DNA from: Boesenbergia rotunda
Taxonomy: Eukaryota; Streptophyta; Magnoliopsida; Zingiberales; Zingiberaceae
Assembly: GCA_024364735.1 (NCBI GenBank)
Contig: JAGFNQ010007661.1
Span: forward strand, 216,948 to 280,947
DNA: 64,000 nucleotides
Direction: 5' to 3'
Shown: in pieces, positions 12,401-24,152 of the stretch
How positions within the stretch are numbered: position 1 is the stretch's first letter
Layout of the letters: each line of letters opens with the position of its first letter
Program-made: the position numbers and the translations under genes
Notes under the pieces: generated by a model
The model's database searches: none
What the model saw: the letters and a program-made list of their open reading frames with translations, nothing else
What the model was told of the DNA's origin: nothing

Positions 12401-12870
12401 CGGCGAGAGAGAGCAGGAACGGTTTCGTTCGATTCTTCCCTAATTCCGAGGGGAGGCGTGAAGGGGAAAGGAAGTGAGGTGAGGCGCAGGCCAGATCGGT
12501 TTCTATCGGGAAAATTTAATTTTACGCCACACATTTTCGACTCTATTTTCGACGTACTCCTAAAAGTTTTAAAACCGCAAAATACTTTATAAAAATTTAG
12601 ATTATTGACATATTGCCCCTGAGAGAAGTGAGAACCAGTGCTTTGCTTTTATGACCGCAGATAGATCATGCGGTCAGGATCAAATTCATGGAAATTTAAC
12701 GGTGATAAAGCTCTTGATGGCGTTGGATTTTAGATATTATCGCTCGTCCCTATCGCTGACACCCTGCCGCAGAAGACTTAAAGCTTAGTCAACCTTTTTC
12801 GACCAATGAAATGAAGACGCGTGACGCATCGCCTGACTGGTTCCGGTTCACAAGTCGCAACCCGACAAAG
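12401..12870. other. Bidirectional intergenic region between the ARF-GAP and VQ genes
   Basis: About 550 bp separates the two divergent start codons, so both promoters must lie here. The GC-rich part near 12401-12500 is the 5' untranslated region of the ARF-GAP gene. No strong element other than the VQ-gene TATA box is identified. Confidence 0.55.
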
Positions 12871-12876
12871 CAATGT

Positions 12877-12885
12877 CTATTTATA
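12877..12885 (+). promoter_or_regulatory. TATA box of the VQ gene
   Basis: CTATTTATAG lies about 65-75 bp before the chosen ATG at 12951. An upstream in-frame ATG at 12873 falls before this box and would not be in the transcript, which supports the internal start. Confidence 0.6.
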
Positions 12886-12950
12886 GTATGGCAATCGCTT
12901 CGAGAGCCAGGAAGAGGAGAGCTGAAACTTCGGAGAAAGCGGGGGAGGCG

Positions 12951-13493
12951 ATGAATTCGTCGAAGGGGAGGAGCGATCCAAGTCCGTATCTTGGCGTCAA
13001 CAAGATCGGCAAGATCATCCAGAAGCCCTCCTCCTCCTCCTCCTCACTGCCGCCGCCGCCACGGAACGTCTACACCATCAGCATGCACGACTTCCGCAGC
13101 GTCGTGCAGCAGCTCACCGCCGGCACTCCCTCCGCCCCTCGACCTCCACGCCCTTCCTCGCCTCCCCGCCTCCGCAAGATCCGCCCCCCGCCGCTCCCCC
13201 TCGCTTCCCCCTCCCCCCGCCTCCCTCCGCCGCCGCCTCCCGCGTCGGCAGAGTCCCCTGTCTCCGCCTACATGCGCTACCTCCTCACCTCCGACGCCGC
13301 CGCCGCACCCTCCCCCCGCCTCCCCTTCCCCTCTCCTCTGCCGTCGCCGTACGCGTTCCTCAACCTGCTATCCCCCAAGTCGCCCTGCTCGCTGCTGTCG
13401 CCGCTGCCGCCTCTCTCCCCGGGCTTCTCCTGGCCGCCGTCCCCCTCCGCCTTGTCGCCCATCCTCAGCCCTACTTGGAAAGACCTGATGTAG
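12951..13493 (+). CDS. VQ-motif protein, HAIKU1/VQ14-like
   Basis: VQ proteins are small plant nuclear proteins that bind group I and IIc WRKY transcription factors through the motif FxxxVQxhTG. HAIKU1 (IKU1) acts with WRKY10 in endosperm growth and seed size. This intronless gene encodes 180 residues. The VQ motif FRSVVQQLTAG lies at about residues 46-56, and the N-terminus has LGVNKIGKIIQKP, the conserved block seen before the VQ motif in IKU1-type proteins. The remainder is rich in proline and serine and ends LSPTWKDLM; repeated P/S tracts and a SPxSAYMRYL block are also present. The third motif position reads TAG rather than TG, a small departure. The start at 12951 is chosen because the ATG at 12873 lies upstream of the TATA box. 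Codon use is extremely GC-rich, as is common for intronless monocot genes. Confidence 0.85.
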   Translation: MNSSKGRSDPSPYLGVNKIGKIIQKPSSSSSSLPPPPRNVYTISMHDFRSVVQQLTAGTPSAPRPPRPSSPPRLRKIRPPPLPLASPSPRLPPPPPPASAESPVSAYMRYLLTSDAAAAPSPRLPFPSPLPSPYAFLNLLSPKSPCSLLSPLPPLSPGFSWPPSPSALSPILSPTWKDLM

Positions 13494-14148
13494 CTCAATT
13501 GTTTGATTAATTGCCCGAACGAACCTAAACAAAAGACCTATCTTTCATTACTTAAAGCTGAAACCGAGATGATCTCATCAAGTATAGTGTGATATGCTAA
13601 TGTATTTTTTTTTTTTTTGGCTAGGATTGAAACAGTTTGATCAGAATAATTCCTTGTGCTTGTTCTTTGATATACAATTCCTGTTCCATGATCAAATCTT
13701 TGCAAGTTCATTGTAAATATGGTTTTGATAACTGTACTGCTCAAAAACCTGACTGAAACAGCAGATTCGATAAGATAACTCAAAAACAATTCACTCTTTA
13801 CACAACCTATTAGATCGATCGATTCAACTAGTTAACTTGAGAATTATACTGAAGTAGATATTTCACAAGTTCAACTACAAGAGTCCTGGCTGGTTCAGCT
13901 GTTTACTTGGCTAATTCTCTAGACAGACAGTGGATTGTATTCAAACTTGGACTATTTCTTGCAACTTAGTCAAGGTTGTGAATAGATAGGGTGATGCTAA
14001 TGAACATGTAAGAGTTTTGAAGTTCTTGGAATTGATGTAGCATTGGCTAAAGTCAACATGAAAGCTACAGGGATAGAGGAAAAAAAACAAAAGGAAGAAA
14101 CAGTTGGAGGTGTGGGCATGGGGTTGACTTTGACAATAATTTATGAGA
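13494..14148. other. Intergenic, 3' flank of the VQ gene
   Basis: AT-rich sequence with a T10+ run near 13606. No gene or repeat is recognised up to the Copia target site at 14149. Confidence 0.5.
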
Positions 14149-14153
14149 TATTT

Positions 14154-14740
14154 GGTTGGAAAATTGATTTTGAACCAATAAGTGAGAATTAAAGTCCGTC
14201 ACTTAATATGTGAAATGATTTAATTTAGATCGTCGAATTAAAATAGACAAATTAGATTCATCCAAATAAGAGGGTATAAGTGTCTCTTTTGGATGACTTA
14301 ATCTCATCCATTGAATTTAAAATGGAAAGTATCTAAATGAAGAGACATTGTGTTCTTTGGGAAAGGATACAATTTAGATAATTCAATTCAACTTTGCAGA
14401 TGAGATTTGATTGAATTAAGAGGTTCTTCTAACCCTTGACAAAGTATAAATAAGCCCCCACTTTGTCATTTCATTCACTCCAATGCAAAACAAGCATTGC
14501 ATTCTATGCTTGTATTTGGAGATCGAGAAGATTCTTTGGTTTAGAGGTCTTGCGTTTACAGTATGCTATCACAAGATAAAGTCGTTATATTTTGGAAGAT
14601 GATTTCGTGTTCTATGAGCATCGTGTGTAGGACAAATTTGACTTAAAGAGATAGAGTCCAACTCTAGTCTCGATTTCGCTAAAGCAGTGTTATATCGTCA
14701 TTCTGCCCGTGCTCAGATTGCACCACCGCCAGATCCAACA
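14154..14740 (+). repeat. 5' LTR of the Copia element
   Basis: Reads GGTTGGAAAATTGATTTTG (TG to GG at the first base of the end) to GATCCAACA. It is co-linear with the LTR at 25998-26622, and a TATA box TATAAATA lies near 14445. Divergence from the 3' copy is clearly visible by eye, so the insertion is not recent. Confidence 0.85.
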
Positions 14741-14880
14741 TTTTAAGATGAATTTTCTGTGCAATCTTGATGGATTTATCATCGACGGTTCCTGTTCCAT
14801 TGACACATGGTGAGAAATCAAAGAAGTCTACAAGTATCGATTTCAAGAGGTGGTAACAAAAGATATTTTACTTAACCACA

Positions 14881-16807
14881 TTGAACTTTGTGAGGTTCCT
14901 CTGTGAAGATGCCCCCTTCATGTCTCAAGATGAGACTAATAAAGAGAAGAGGATGACATATGATGCTCAAGGATATAGTGACTACTTATGTCGAAATTAT
15001 GTCCTCAATAGCTTGGATAATACGTTATACAACGTGTATAATTTATGTCAATTGCAAAGGAGTTATAAGAATCTCTCGAAAGGAAGTACAATATAGAAGA
15101 TGTCGAACTGAAAAATTCATTGTCAGCAAATTCTTAGACTTCAAAATGATATTCCAAAACTGTGATGACTCAAGTCAAAGGGTGCAGTTGACCTTACATA
15201 ATCTACATGCCGAGGGCATGGTCCTTTCAAGTTGTTGTGATAATCAAGAAACTCTTACCTTCGTAGAGGGAATTCAAAAATGATCTAAAGTGCAAACGAA
15301 AGGAGATGAGATTTGAGGATCTGATTGTAAGACTGTTGATTGAAGAAAATAATCGCAAGCAATCATAATCAATAAAAATGCTTATTTATACTAAGACAAA
15401 TATGATGGAACCAACGAATGGCCAAGTATCCCGGTAAAGAACAGAGCCAAGGAAGGCCAAGAAGTTCCAAGGAACATGTCATAACTGTAGCAAACCGAAT
15501 CACAAGGACAAAGACTATTGACGTCCACCGAATCATAAGGCCAAAGACTATTGACGTCCAAAGAAAGTCACTCAAGTGTGCATGACTGAAGATAAGTCAG
15601 TGCCAATAGATATATTAGAATTAGATTAAACTGTCATTGAAGTTGAAGTCCACTTGGTAAACAATCTAAGATAGTGGTGGGTTGATACTGGTGCTACATG
15701 ACACATTTGCTCTAACAAGGTCTAATTTTCAACTTATACCCCTATCAGTGGAAGAAAGCTAATCATGAGCAATTCTACAACCTCTAACATTGTTGATCTT
15801 GACAAAGTGATTCTGAAGATGACGTTAAATAAAAAAAAGTGATACTAATCAATGTGCTTTATGTTCCTGACATCTGAAAGAATTTAGTGTCAGGGTTGAC
15901 TATTGTCCAAGCTAGTTTTCGACTAGTATTTGAGTATAATAAATATGTATTGACAAAAAATAGTCAATTCATAGGCAAATAGTACATGAAAAATGATATG
16001 ATGGGGTTGAGTACCCCATGGCTGACATGTAGACTGAAGAAGCTGTGTGGCAAGATCTACCGAGTCGGAACGACTATCTTTCCGTGATGCCCGAGACCCT
16101 CTCGGGAAGGGGAATCCTGAGACTAACTTGAGTAGACATAGCCCTAAAGGTCGCTCCAGAGGACGCACTCCCTAGATCACCTCGGGAAGCCAGGTCCCCA
16201 AGACCACCTCGAGAAGGCAAAATGCCCGGGACCCCCCAGGCCAGAAGACCCCGAGATCACCTCGGGGTAGCGGAGCCCAAGAAGCACTCGGCCTCAGGTA
16301 ACGACCCCCCTATCTACGGATCCATGGATAATGATCACCAATAACTACGAGATGATCATGACCCGTAATCCACGGTCATTAACGCCTTCATCCTTACAAC
16401 GTCCTAGATTTAATGACTGCGACGACTGTTACGAGGGTTATCCAGTAACCGAAGATGGGAGGGAGGGGGGGGGGCGTGACGAAAATCGTGAAGACACGTA
16501 TGACCGTCGCCTCAGGTATAAAAGATCCTCCAACCCCTCCGGTAAAGGGGTTACACTCTCTCTACTTCACATATCTCCTTTTTGCCTTCTCTTCATCTCC
16601 TGGATCGAGACACTGACTTGAGCGTTGGAATGGGCTCCGTCGGACAACCTCCGGCGTGTTCCTCTAACGCTCGTGTTAATCTCGCAGGGTGTGAGCTCTT
16701 CCTCTGGCATCAGCGTCCGCGTGGGCTAAACCCTGGTGACTGGCTGTCGACGTCGATTCCTTCCAGAACATGATATATTTAAAGTGAATGTAATGATTGA
16801 CTGTGAC
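14881..16807 (+). pseudogene. Copia gag-protease remnant, interrupted by a solo LTR
   Basis: Gag-like reading frames start near 14881. A zinc-knuckle pattern (CxxC...H...) is visible near 15480-15560, and a retropepsin site WWVDTGAT near 15675-15700. A pre-integrase-like stretch runs up to 15998 and continues after the inserted solo LTR at 16776 as NDIFKVNVM-like sequence. Frames are broken by many stops and shifts. Known Copia order is gag-protease-integrase-RT-RNase H; only the first part is visible here. Confidence 0.7.
15999..16770 (+). mobile_element. Solo LTR of Gypsy family A (TSD TGATA)
   Basis: A 772-bp LTR beginning TGATGGGGTTGAG and ending CCAGAACA, with exact TGATA duplications at 15994-15998 and 16771-16775. 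It splits the Copia pre-integrase region. U3 hairpins (CCCGAGACCCTCTCGGG and relatives) lie at 16089-16265, and a TATA box TATAAAAG lies near 16517. No polypurine tract or primer-binding site is attached, so it is a recombination product. Confidence 0.9.
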
Positions 16808-17597
16808 TTCAATGACAATAAACACTACAAAAAAACGTCTTTAGCGACGGATATATATTTCCATCTCTATATTAGAAATGGAATTAAAATGTCGTCTCTA
16901 ATTAGAGACAACCTTAAAGTTTCATCTTTAATATAGCAATAGACTTATACTTCTGTCTATAATTAAAGATAGAATTATAATGTCGTCACTACAACAGTGG
17001 TTAATAATAAAAATATATATATAATTAATATGGAATTATCGCTAGACATTTAAATATTAGCAACGGAGATATATTTCCGTCTTTATATTAGAGACGGAAT
17101 TTAAATTCCATCTCTATTATCGGGATCAAAATTAGGGCTAAACTCTGATCATGCATACTCGCATCCTCTCTGATCTTTGCTGATCTCTTTGGTGTCCTAC
17201 CCGCTCCGATCTCCGACGTCCTTTCTGATCTTCAACATCTACGGCATCCTCTCCTAGCTCCTCGATCTTGGTATGCTCCTCTCTCTTCCCTCTCCTCTCT
17301 TTTATAATGATGTCGTGAGAGCTCGCGACCGTGAGCATGGTCGATTGGTCAGATGTGAGTTTGCGACGGCGAACTTGGCTAGCCGAGAGCTCACAATCGT
17401 GAACTTGGTAGGCTGTGAGCTCACAACCACGAGCTTGGGCGGCTAGATCTGCCCTGACCGGGAGGCCTCGACTGATCGCGGCCTTAGGCCTGGCCGAGAG
17501 GCTTTGTCCAGCCACGACGTCAGCCCTGACCACGAGGTCTCACCCATCCATGAGTTGTATGGCCTCATTCGGTCACGAGGCCTCGACTATGAGCTTG
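16808..17597 (+). mobile_element. CACTA-like transposon end
   Basis: Begins CACTACAAAAAAACGTC and is followed by diverged subterminal repeats of the type TTAGAGACGGAATT / AATTCCATCTCTA in both orientations to about 17120, the usual structure of a CACTA terminus. From 17140 the sequence becomes GC-rich without a recognised domain. The opposite end (expected ...GTAGTG) was not found before the Copia sequence resumes, so the element is truncated or its other end has decayed. Confidence 0.55.
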
Positions 17598-17689
17598 ATG
17601 CTTGTTGATGCAGTCTGACCCTGATTGTTGTTTTGGTGTTAACATCGATTTTAGTTTGGGTTGATGATTATGATTATGATTGGGTCTAA

Positions 17690-18150
17690 GTCATGGACGT
17701 TGACTAGGCATACCTAGTGGGACTAGGTTTGATAAAATCCTAGCTTGGAGGGCTAGGTGTGGATAAATCCTAACCTGGAGGGTTGTGTGTGAAAAATCCT
17801 AGCTTGGAGGGCTAGGTGTGGAAAAGTCCTAACTTGGAAGGTTAGGTGAAAAGTCCTAGATTGGAGGGCTAGGTGAAAAGTCCTAACTTGGAGGGTTAGG
17901 TGAAAGGTCCCAACTTAGAGGGTTAGGTGTGGAAAATCCTAGCTTGGAGGGCTAGGTGTGGAAAAGTCCTAACTTGGAAGGTTGGGTGAAAAGTCCTAGC
18001 TTGGAAGGCTAGGTGAAAAGTCCTAACTTGGAGGGTTAGGTGAAAAGTCCCAACTTGGAGGGTTAGGTGAAAAATCCTGGCTTGGAGGGTCAGGTCCTAG
18101 CTTGGAGGGCTAGGTTGGATGAAACCCTAGCTTGGAGGGCTAGGTTGGAG
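17690..18150 (+). repeat. Tandem hairpin repeat CCTAGC/CCTAAC with loop TTGGAGG
   Basis: About fifteen units of roughly 28-36 bp. Each unit has a 6-bp stem around the constant loop TTGGAGG or TTGGAAG. Stems occur as CCTAGC...GCTAGG and CCTAAC...GTTAGG, and one CCTGGC...GTCAGG, so changes on one side are matched on the other. Spacers read like TGTGGAAAAGT or TGAAAAGT. Confidence 0.8.
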
Positions 18151-18605
18151 CCCCTGGATCGGTCTGGTGACCGATCAGGGAGATTGGCACGGTGCTCCTT
18201 CGTGGATCGGTCTGGTGATCGATCCAACGATGACTGATCAGTCTGGTGACCGATCAGGGAGTATGTGTTTCACTCACTGCACAGCTCCTGATCGATCTGG
18301 TGACCGATCAGGGAGAAGCCGCGACCGATCAGACTGAACGATCAACTGTCGCGAGGTTTCTCACCCTGACCGATCAGGCTGGAGCCTGATCGGTCTGGGA
18401 TCGGCCTGATCGGTCTGGTGACCGATCAGCCAGTGGATTCCGAGCGGGATTGTGGCAAGCTGATTTCAGGATCGGTTTGGTGACCGATCTGGTGACCAGT
18501 CAGGGTGACTGATCATACGAGCTTGCGATCCAAAGTTTCTCACTGGGGACCGATCAGGTTGGTGCCAGATCGGTCTGGGATAGTCCTGATCGGTCCAGTG
18601 ACCGA
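18150..18605 (+). repeat. Palindromic repeats GATCGGTC-TGGT-GACCGATC
   Basis: At least eight copies of a near-perfect palindrome: stem CTGATCGGTC, loop TGGT, stem GACCGATCAG, separated by 20-50 bp of GC-rich spacer. It follows directly on the TTGGAGG-loop array within the same LTR. Confidence 0.75.
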
Positions 18606-18973
18606 TCACTTTAATTCAAACGCGCTGTCAGATGCTTTGATCGCGTCTGAACACATCTGATCCTCTGCACTTAACCTCTGATATTTGATTCTATACTTGA
18701 TATACTGTGCTAATGCTCTGATTAAGTGTACAGGTGACAGGGATGAATTCAAACACTCAAGGAGAGTCAATGGAAGCCTTTCCTTGGAGCAGGTTTGTCC
18801 ATTTGCCATCTCAGGTTGCAACGGCTGGAGCTGCTGACTGGAGCTGCTGACTGGAGCTTGGCTGAGAGAAGCTCAGGGAGTCCAGGGAGAGCTCAGTGGT
18901 AGCTGGCGTTGGCAGGTGAGCAACTGGAGGTTGCAGTGAGATGGCGGTGACCTGGTGATCAGAGAGCTGGGAC

Positions 18974-19429
18974 TAGGGGTGAGTATTCGATTAAAACCGA
19001 ACCGAACCGAACCGAACCGAATAAACCGAAAACCGAATAAACCGTTTTTTTTTCAAAAAAAACCGAACCAACCGAATTTCTCGATAAAAACCGAGAAAAC
19101 CGAACCGAAAAAATTTCGGTTAATTCGGTTTTCGACCGAATTAACCGAATTACCCGAAATTTTAAATTTAATTCGAATTTTTAATTAAAATAACCAGATT
19201 TTATTTAATTAATTATATTTTTAAATAAAAATAATTAAATTAATATTTTTATTTGGTTTATTCGGTTTAACCGAATTACAAAACTCAAAATCGAAACCGA
19301 ACCGATTTAACCGAAAAACCGAACCGAATTATTAAAAAAAACCGAAAACCGAATTAACTGAACCGAATTTCAAAATTCGGTTAATTCGGTTCGGTTAATT
19401 CGGTTTAACCGAATTTTTGCTCACCCCTA
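18974..19429. mobile_element. hAT-type foldback MITE (TSD GCTGGGAC)
   Basis: Terminal inverted repeats TAGGGGTGAG and CTCACCCCTA with an exact 8-bp duplication GCTGGGAC on both sides (18966-18973 and 19430-19437), diagnostic of hAT elements. The interior is almost entirely ACCGAA on the left and TTCGGT in both directions further on, so most of the 456 bp can fold on itself. No coding capacity. Confidence 0.85.
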
Positions 19430-20078
19430 GCTGGGACTTAAGGCTTAGTGGCGAACAAGTCTCAGTAACGAAGTTCTCCACATTGTGTCTGTGCTTGTGC
19501 TTGTGCGATATGTTGTTCCATCATCTTGAGCAAGCAACTGCAATCTTTGAAGCAACCATCTGTTACTTGAGCATTGGGAAAAGAGTCAGAAGGCTTGGTA
19601 AGTCCATTAGCGAGAAGACACGAAGAAGGGGATTCTTGCGTGAGATCTGCGCTGAGTGGAGCTCGGGAGAAGTTTGTCTGAGTTCTTGCTGTCCTAAGTG
19701 ATAAGTAGGATCATTCTTGTGTTTCATTGTGCTTAAAACTCTATCTTTGTTGAAACGCTGTGGAGAGGTTACTCCACCGAGAAGGAGGTTGCATTTTATT
19801 CGGTGTTCACCGGGGCTTGATCTGCCGACGATCAAGGGATCGCCCACCTTAAGGGCACGCCAAGGAGTAAGGGCAAGTTATCCCCGAACCTTGTAAACCC
19901 TCTTGTTAGCGTACTTGTTCTTGTGATTAACTTAGGGTTTAGTTTATTGCATACTCTGTTTTATTGCTTCCACTTTGCTACTAAACCTTTGAGTCGCAGA
20001 AAATTAAAAAGAGTCAAAGTTTAAGTGTCTGGCTACATTCACCCCCCCCTCTCTAGCCATCCAAGATCCAACAATGCT

Positions 20079-21002
20079 GCTAAAATTGGATGACAATCTT
20101 GAATTGGAAATCTAAGTAATGCATTAGATAATTCTAGCGCAATATTCTCTTTTGGATTATATATCTTACAATGTTGGTAATTTATAGTTCGTCCTTTCAC
20201 CGGTTAGAAATCTGTATGTGTATATCTTAGCTTGATATACAATCTAATTTTCTTGTTTATGCTTGCACAAACTACGGTTAACATTCTTGTATTACAATTT
20301 AGCTAATTAATTGCCTTTGAATTTGGATACACTACTTAGATTTTGGTTTGTTAGGAAGTTATTTTACATTGTAAACAAAATTTGGGGATTTTTTTTATAA
20401 TTGATTTTAAAGGCGAACTATTATTTCAGATACACTGTACATGAACAAATTTGCATGCTTATTTTTATGTACCTTTAGATTAAGTTTAAACTATTTGCAT
20501 ACTTATTTTTACATGTTTAATCTCTATGCAAATTTATTCTCATTAAAATACAATGTATATAAATAAAACTTGGATGTCTAATAGATTAGCAAATAGATTT
20601 ATCCAAGATGAATATTTTGCTGGAGTTGAAGAGTTGTGAAATTTGCTAAAAGTCATCCAGAATGCATGAATTGTACTGAATTACGATGTCTATGAAATCA
20701 TTGCAAATATAGAAATAAAGTTTTCCGTGATTAAAATACCATGAAGGAAAGTACGTATATATAGTAATGATTTTGTTCCAAATTAATACAACTAATAATA
20801 TCACAGAGAGTTTTATTTGTCAGTTGCTTCTTCATCTAGCACAACTACTCTAGGGGAATCATCATCAATTAATTAGAATGCAATGCAATCAATGGTTCAC
20901 GATGTGATAAATACAGTTGATCATTTTAATATAGATGAAATACCAATACTTGAAGTTTAATAACTGTATAACATATTAAAGGCTAGTGAATGAGAAATGA
21001 GA
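20079..21002. other. AT-rich segment inside the Copia element, unassigned
   Basis: Between solo LTRs D and E. It may be the rest of the CACTA-like insert and, near its end, a little Copia sequence. No reading frame or repeat is recognised. Confidence 0.4.
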
Positions 21003-21007
21003 GAAGA

Positions 21008-24000
21008 TGTAAAATACAGCAATTCGAAAATCCGGACCAGAAAATTTTTCGGAATTTTTCCGAAGTGAGTCTAGGGTTTCCGACCCCTTAGACGAAGTTT
21101 CGGGGAGTTAGATGGAATAAAATTATACATTTGAGGACTTAAGGGCTAGTAAAGCAAACTAAGGGAGGTAAATGTTAAAAATCAGAAATCATAAGGTTTA
21201 GTGTGAAATGGAGGAAGATGAGGGGCTTTTCTGCAAAAAGACCTCCTCCCTTTTATTATAACTTCTACCCTCTCGTGCCCTAGCCGCAGGCAGCCGCCCG
21301 CTTCTTTTTCCTCCTCCCCTCCCAGTCGCGTGCCCTAGCCAACGCCGCCGACCACCCAAGCGCCGACTCGTCTTCCATCGGTCGCAAGCAAGAGGAATCC
21401 CGACGCCTGCTCTCTTCTCTTCTTCCTCTTCTCCACGCAGGTAGCAGGCGATTCCGCTTCCTTCTGCTGTGGAGCGACGACCTGGGAACTCCTTTCCTTT
21501 GGCCTTGAGTATTTGCGTCGGCTATCGAATGAGGAGCACACTTCCTCCTATCCAGAGCCGGTGAGCCGTTAGCCCTAGGATTTCTAGGTTCCCTTGAATC
21601 CATTAGCGTGGGATTGATTTCTCCTCCACCAGGGTCTAACGGACATCCGAATTGCAACTCGCAGTGGAAGGCGATCTAGATGACAACCCCACCTGTTCAC
21701 GGTCTGATCCGTCGGAGTTGAGAAGCAGAGTTTTCGGACTTGCATCAGAGGTAAGAGTTATGTTCGGTTTTGATCTGTTGCGGTACAGAATGTTAGAAAT
21801 CTAGGTTTAGAACACTGTCGTTTGTGTTTTCCCCGTTCTTTGTCATGAATCAGTGAATTAGAAATTGATTTGAATTTTGTAGCAATTTGCTCTCTTTGGA
21901 TGTGGCTCCAATTGGTTGGAAATCGCTTGGGAATTTGAGTTCTGGAGGTGGGAATATTTTGTTTTGAGCAGCTGAGGGGGGGATCCCTGCCGTGAGCTTC
22001 TTAAGGTGAGCTCTCTGTTCAGATTTGCTTCCTTTATTCTGGTGTAGAAAGTTTCCATCGAATGGGTAGGTCGATCGAATGAAATTATCTTGTGAATGGT
22101 AGCTTCGATTTGGGATGTTTCCTTGAGTTATGGTGCTCTGCCGTAGGCCTCCATAGAGGTGTGGATTTTCATCAGTGTGCTTAATTCTTTGCTATGAGCT
22201 CATTATTTGGGATGCGATCTATTTTGTTTTCGGTTTGGGTTAGAGTTGTGGCCTTGAGCTCCTTCGATCTTGGAGTTGCTGTGGATGGAATTGCAGGGAT
22301 TTGCAGCATGGATCTTCTTGTTTTGGAAAGGGATAATGGAAATGGTCTTGATCAGTGTGGAGTTAGATATGTACAAATTTAAGTTTCTATTGAGGCAGCT
22401 CGTATGGTTGGTTTGATTTAAATAGGAGTTGAAGCTGTGCCGAGAGCTTCACTTGAAATTGGAACATGCTAGGTTGTAATCCTAGGTTTGGATTCCTACT
22501 GTGAGTTTCCGATTTGGTGTTGGTGAGTATGGTTCAGCTGTGTAAGTCAATTGACTTTGATAATTGGAGGATGAATTGTTCTCATGGGATCGGAGTTGAG
22601 TGGATTTGTCTCTGTTAGGGAAATCCATGTCGGACTTGGTGATTACTTGTGTTAAACCGGGATAAACCCTAACTTGGGTCACGATTCAACCTAAATAGAA
22701 ATTAGTCACTAATTAGGGTTAATTAGTGACAATCACCTTTAGGATGGTGATAATTGGGTTTGTATCGTGTTTAGTTTGTTATCAGTCGAGTTGGTAATTA
22801 ATGAACTATATCCTTTGATACAGGACGTTGATTGGATTTAGCATTTGCTGATTATCAGACGGGAGGTTCTTGCCGATACGAGCATCTACTTTGAGGCGGG
22901 TACCCTTTGACTTATCTTTTAGATATTGTCATATTGCTATGCATGGTTGGTTATAGATAGCAGTAAGATTATACGCTAGCCCTGAATTATTATGCATGTC
23001 CTGGATACTTGTTAGTTATCCCTGAGTTATTATGCCTGTTCTGGATACTTGTTAGTTATCCCTGAGTTATTATGCTTGTTCTGGATACTTGTTGTTTATC
23101 CCTGAGTTATTATGCTGTTAGTTTCATACAGTCTCAGGTATTGCCATATCTATATGTATGCTTAGATATTGGGATGTATCTCTTGCATTTGACATGAGGG
23201 ATCTGTAGATTTCGGCCAGTATACCTTGTAGGTCACCAGTATTTCCTGTTATAGGAATTCAGGCTGAGACTTAGTATACTGAGGACTTGGTGAGGGAGGT
23301 ATGTGTATCTATCATACACCATCTCTGCATTATTACATGCTGACCCACGCGGACGTTGTGGACGATGTCCTGACTGGGTACAGGTAGTCACAGCTCTACC
23401 CACGCGGACGTTGTGGACGATCCTGACTGGGACTAGGGGGTGACACATGTCATTGCACCATGTGCATATTTTGCATTGTGCATTGTTTGCTGCACTTGAT
23501 TTCTGCACTTGTTTGACATGCATATTCTGGAGACTTGTTATCTGAGATTATATGTCTATTGGTGTTCCATGGGTATTTCTTACCCTCTTTTCAGGTTAGA
23601 TGGATTCTGGTATGTATCTTGATTCAGTATCTTCAGTATACCCTTTCCTATTGTTCATATGAGACGGTATCAGCGTAGACTCCTATTGTTATTATAACAT
23701 ACTATGCATATCTGCTGGGTATTCGCTGAGTTATGGACTCACTCCGTTGCCATATATTTTTATTTTAGGTTGAGATACTTGGAGTCGCCAGAAGAGCCCA
23801 GCAGCCAGTCCCTACCCATCGCGACGGCATAGTTTCGTTTTGTACTTAGTGGTGTCTATTTGTATATTTACTTATTGGACTTGTATATGTCTTGGGAGTG
23901 TTGTCGTGTGCCCTAAGGGGTTTTTGTATTGGTTGTTTCGTCGTAAGTCGGACCGGTCCGCAGTCAGGTATGATTTACCTTGTGTTATGGTCAGTTTATG

Positions 24001-24152
24001 TTTTAGTTTTGAGGCCTGAGGCCAAATATATATAATTAAACTGCGTGGTGATGTCTAGTATGTTCTGTGTATGTGTAAATTGTCCACCGGACAGGGGAGG
24101 TGCTGTCCGATTTTCTATTGGATCAGCGGCTCCTGGGTCTCGGGGCGTGACA
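21008..24152 (-). mobile_element. 3.1-kb solo LTR, family E (TSD GAAGA)
   Basis: On the minus strand it reads TGTCACGCCCCGAGACCC...GTATTTTACA. Exact GAAGA duplications lie at 21003-21007 and 24153-24157. The TGTCACGCCCCGA start is common in long LTRs of Del/Tekay-type chromovirus Gypsy elements, so that lineage is likely but unproven. A GC-rich block at 21260-21760 and a 46-bp tandem repeat near 22975-23120 are inside. No internal coding sequence is attached. Confidence 0.85.
22975..23120. repeat. About 46-bp tandem repeat, three copies, in LTR E
   Basis: The unit CTGGATACTTGTTAGTTATC plus CCTGAGTTATTATGC and a short linker is repeated three times with few changes. A second small direct repeat (CCCACGCGGACGTTGTGGAC) occurs twice at 23343-23425. 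Confidence 0.8.

Larger units (their letters stand above)
17603..20073 (+). mobile_element. 2.5-kb solo LTR, family D (TSD ATGCT)
   Basis: TGTTGATGCAG...GATCCAACA with exact ATGCT duplications at 17598-17602 and 20074-20078. The 3' part resembles long Copia LTRs (a stretch ending in CACCCCCCCCTCTCTAGCC just before the terminus). It carries two hairpin arrays (17690-18150 and 18150-18605) and a hAT-type MITE (18974-19429). The lineage assignment is tentative. Confidence 0.8.

Noticed and set aside
12991..13488. A 165-codon frame overlapping the VQ gene
   Set aside because: It is an alternative frame of a proline/serine-rich, GC-rich gene. The VQ motif and LGVNK block fix the real frame.
18974..19429. 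ACCGAA repeats considered as telomere-like DNA
   Set aside because: The unit differs from the plant telomere repeat CCCTAAA, and the tract has hAT ends and an 8-bp target duplication.
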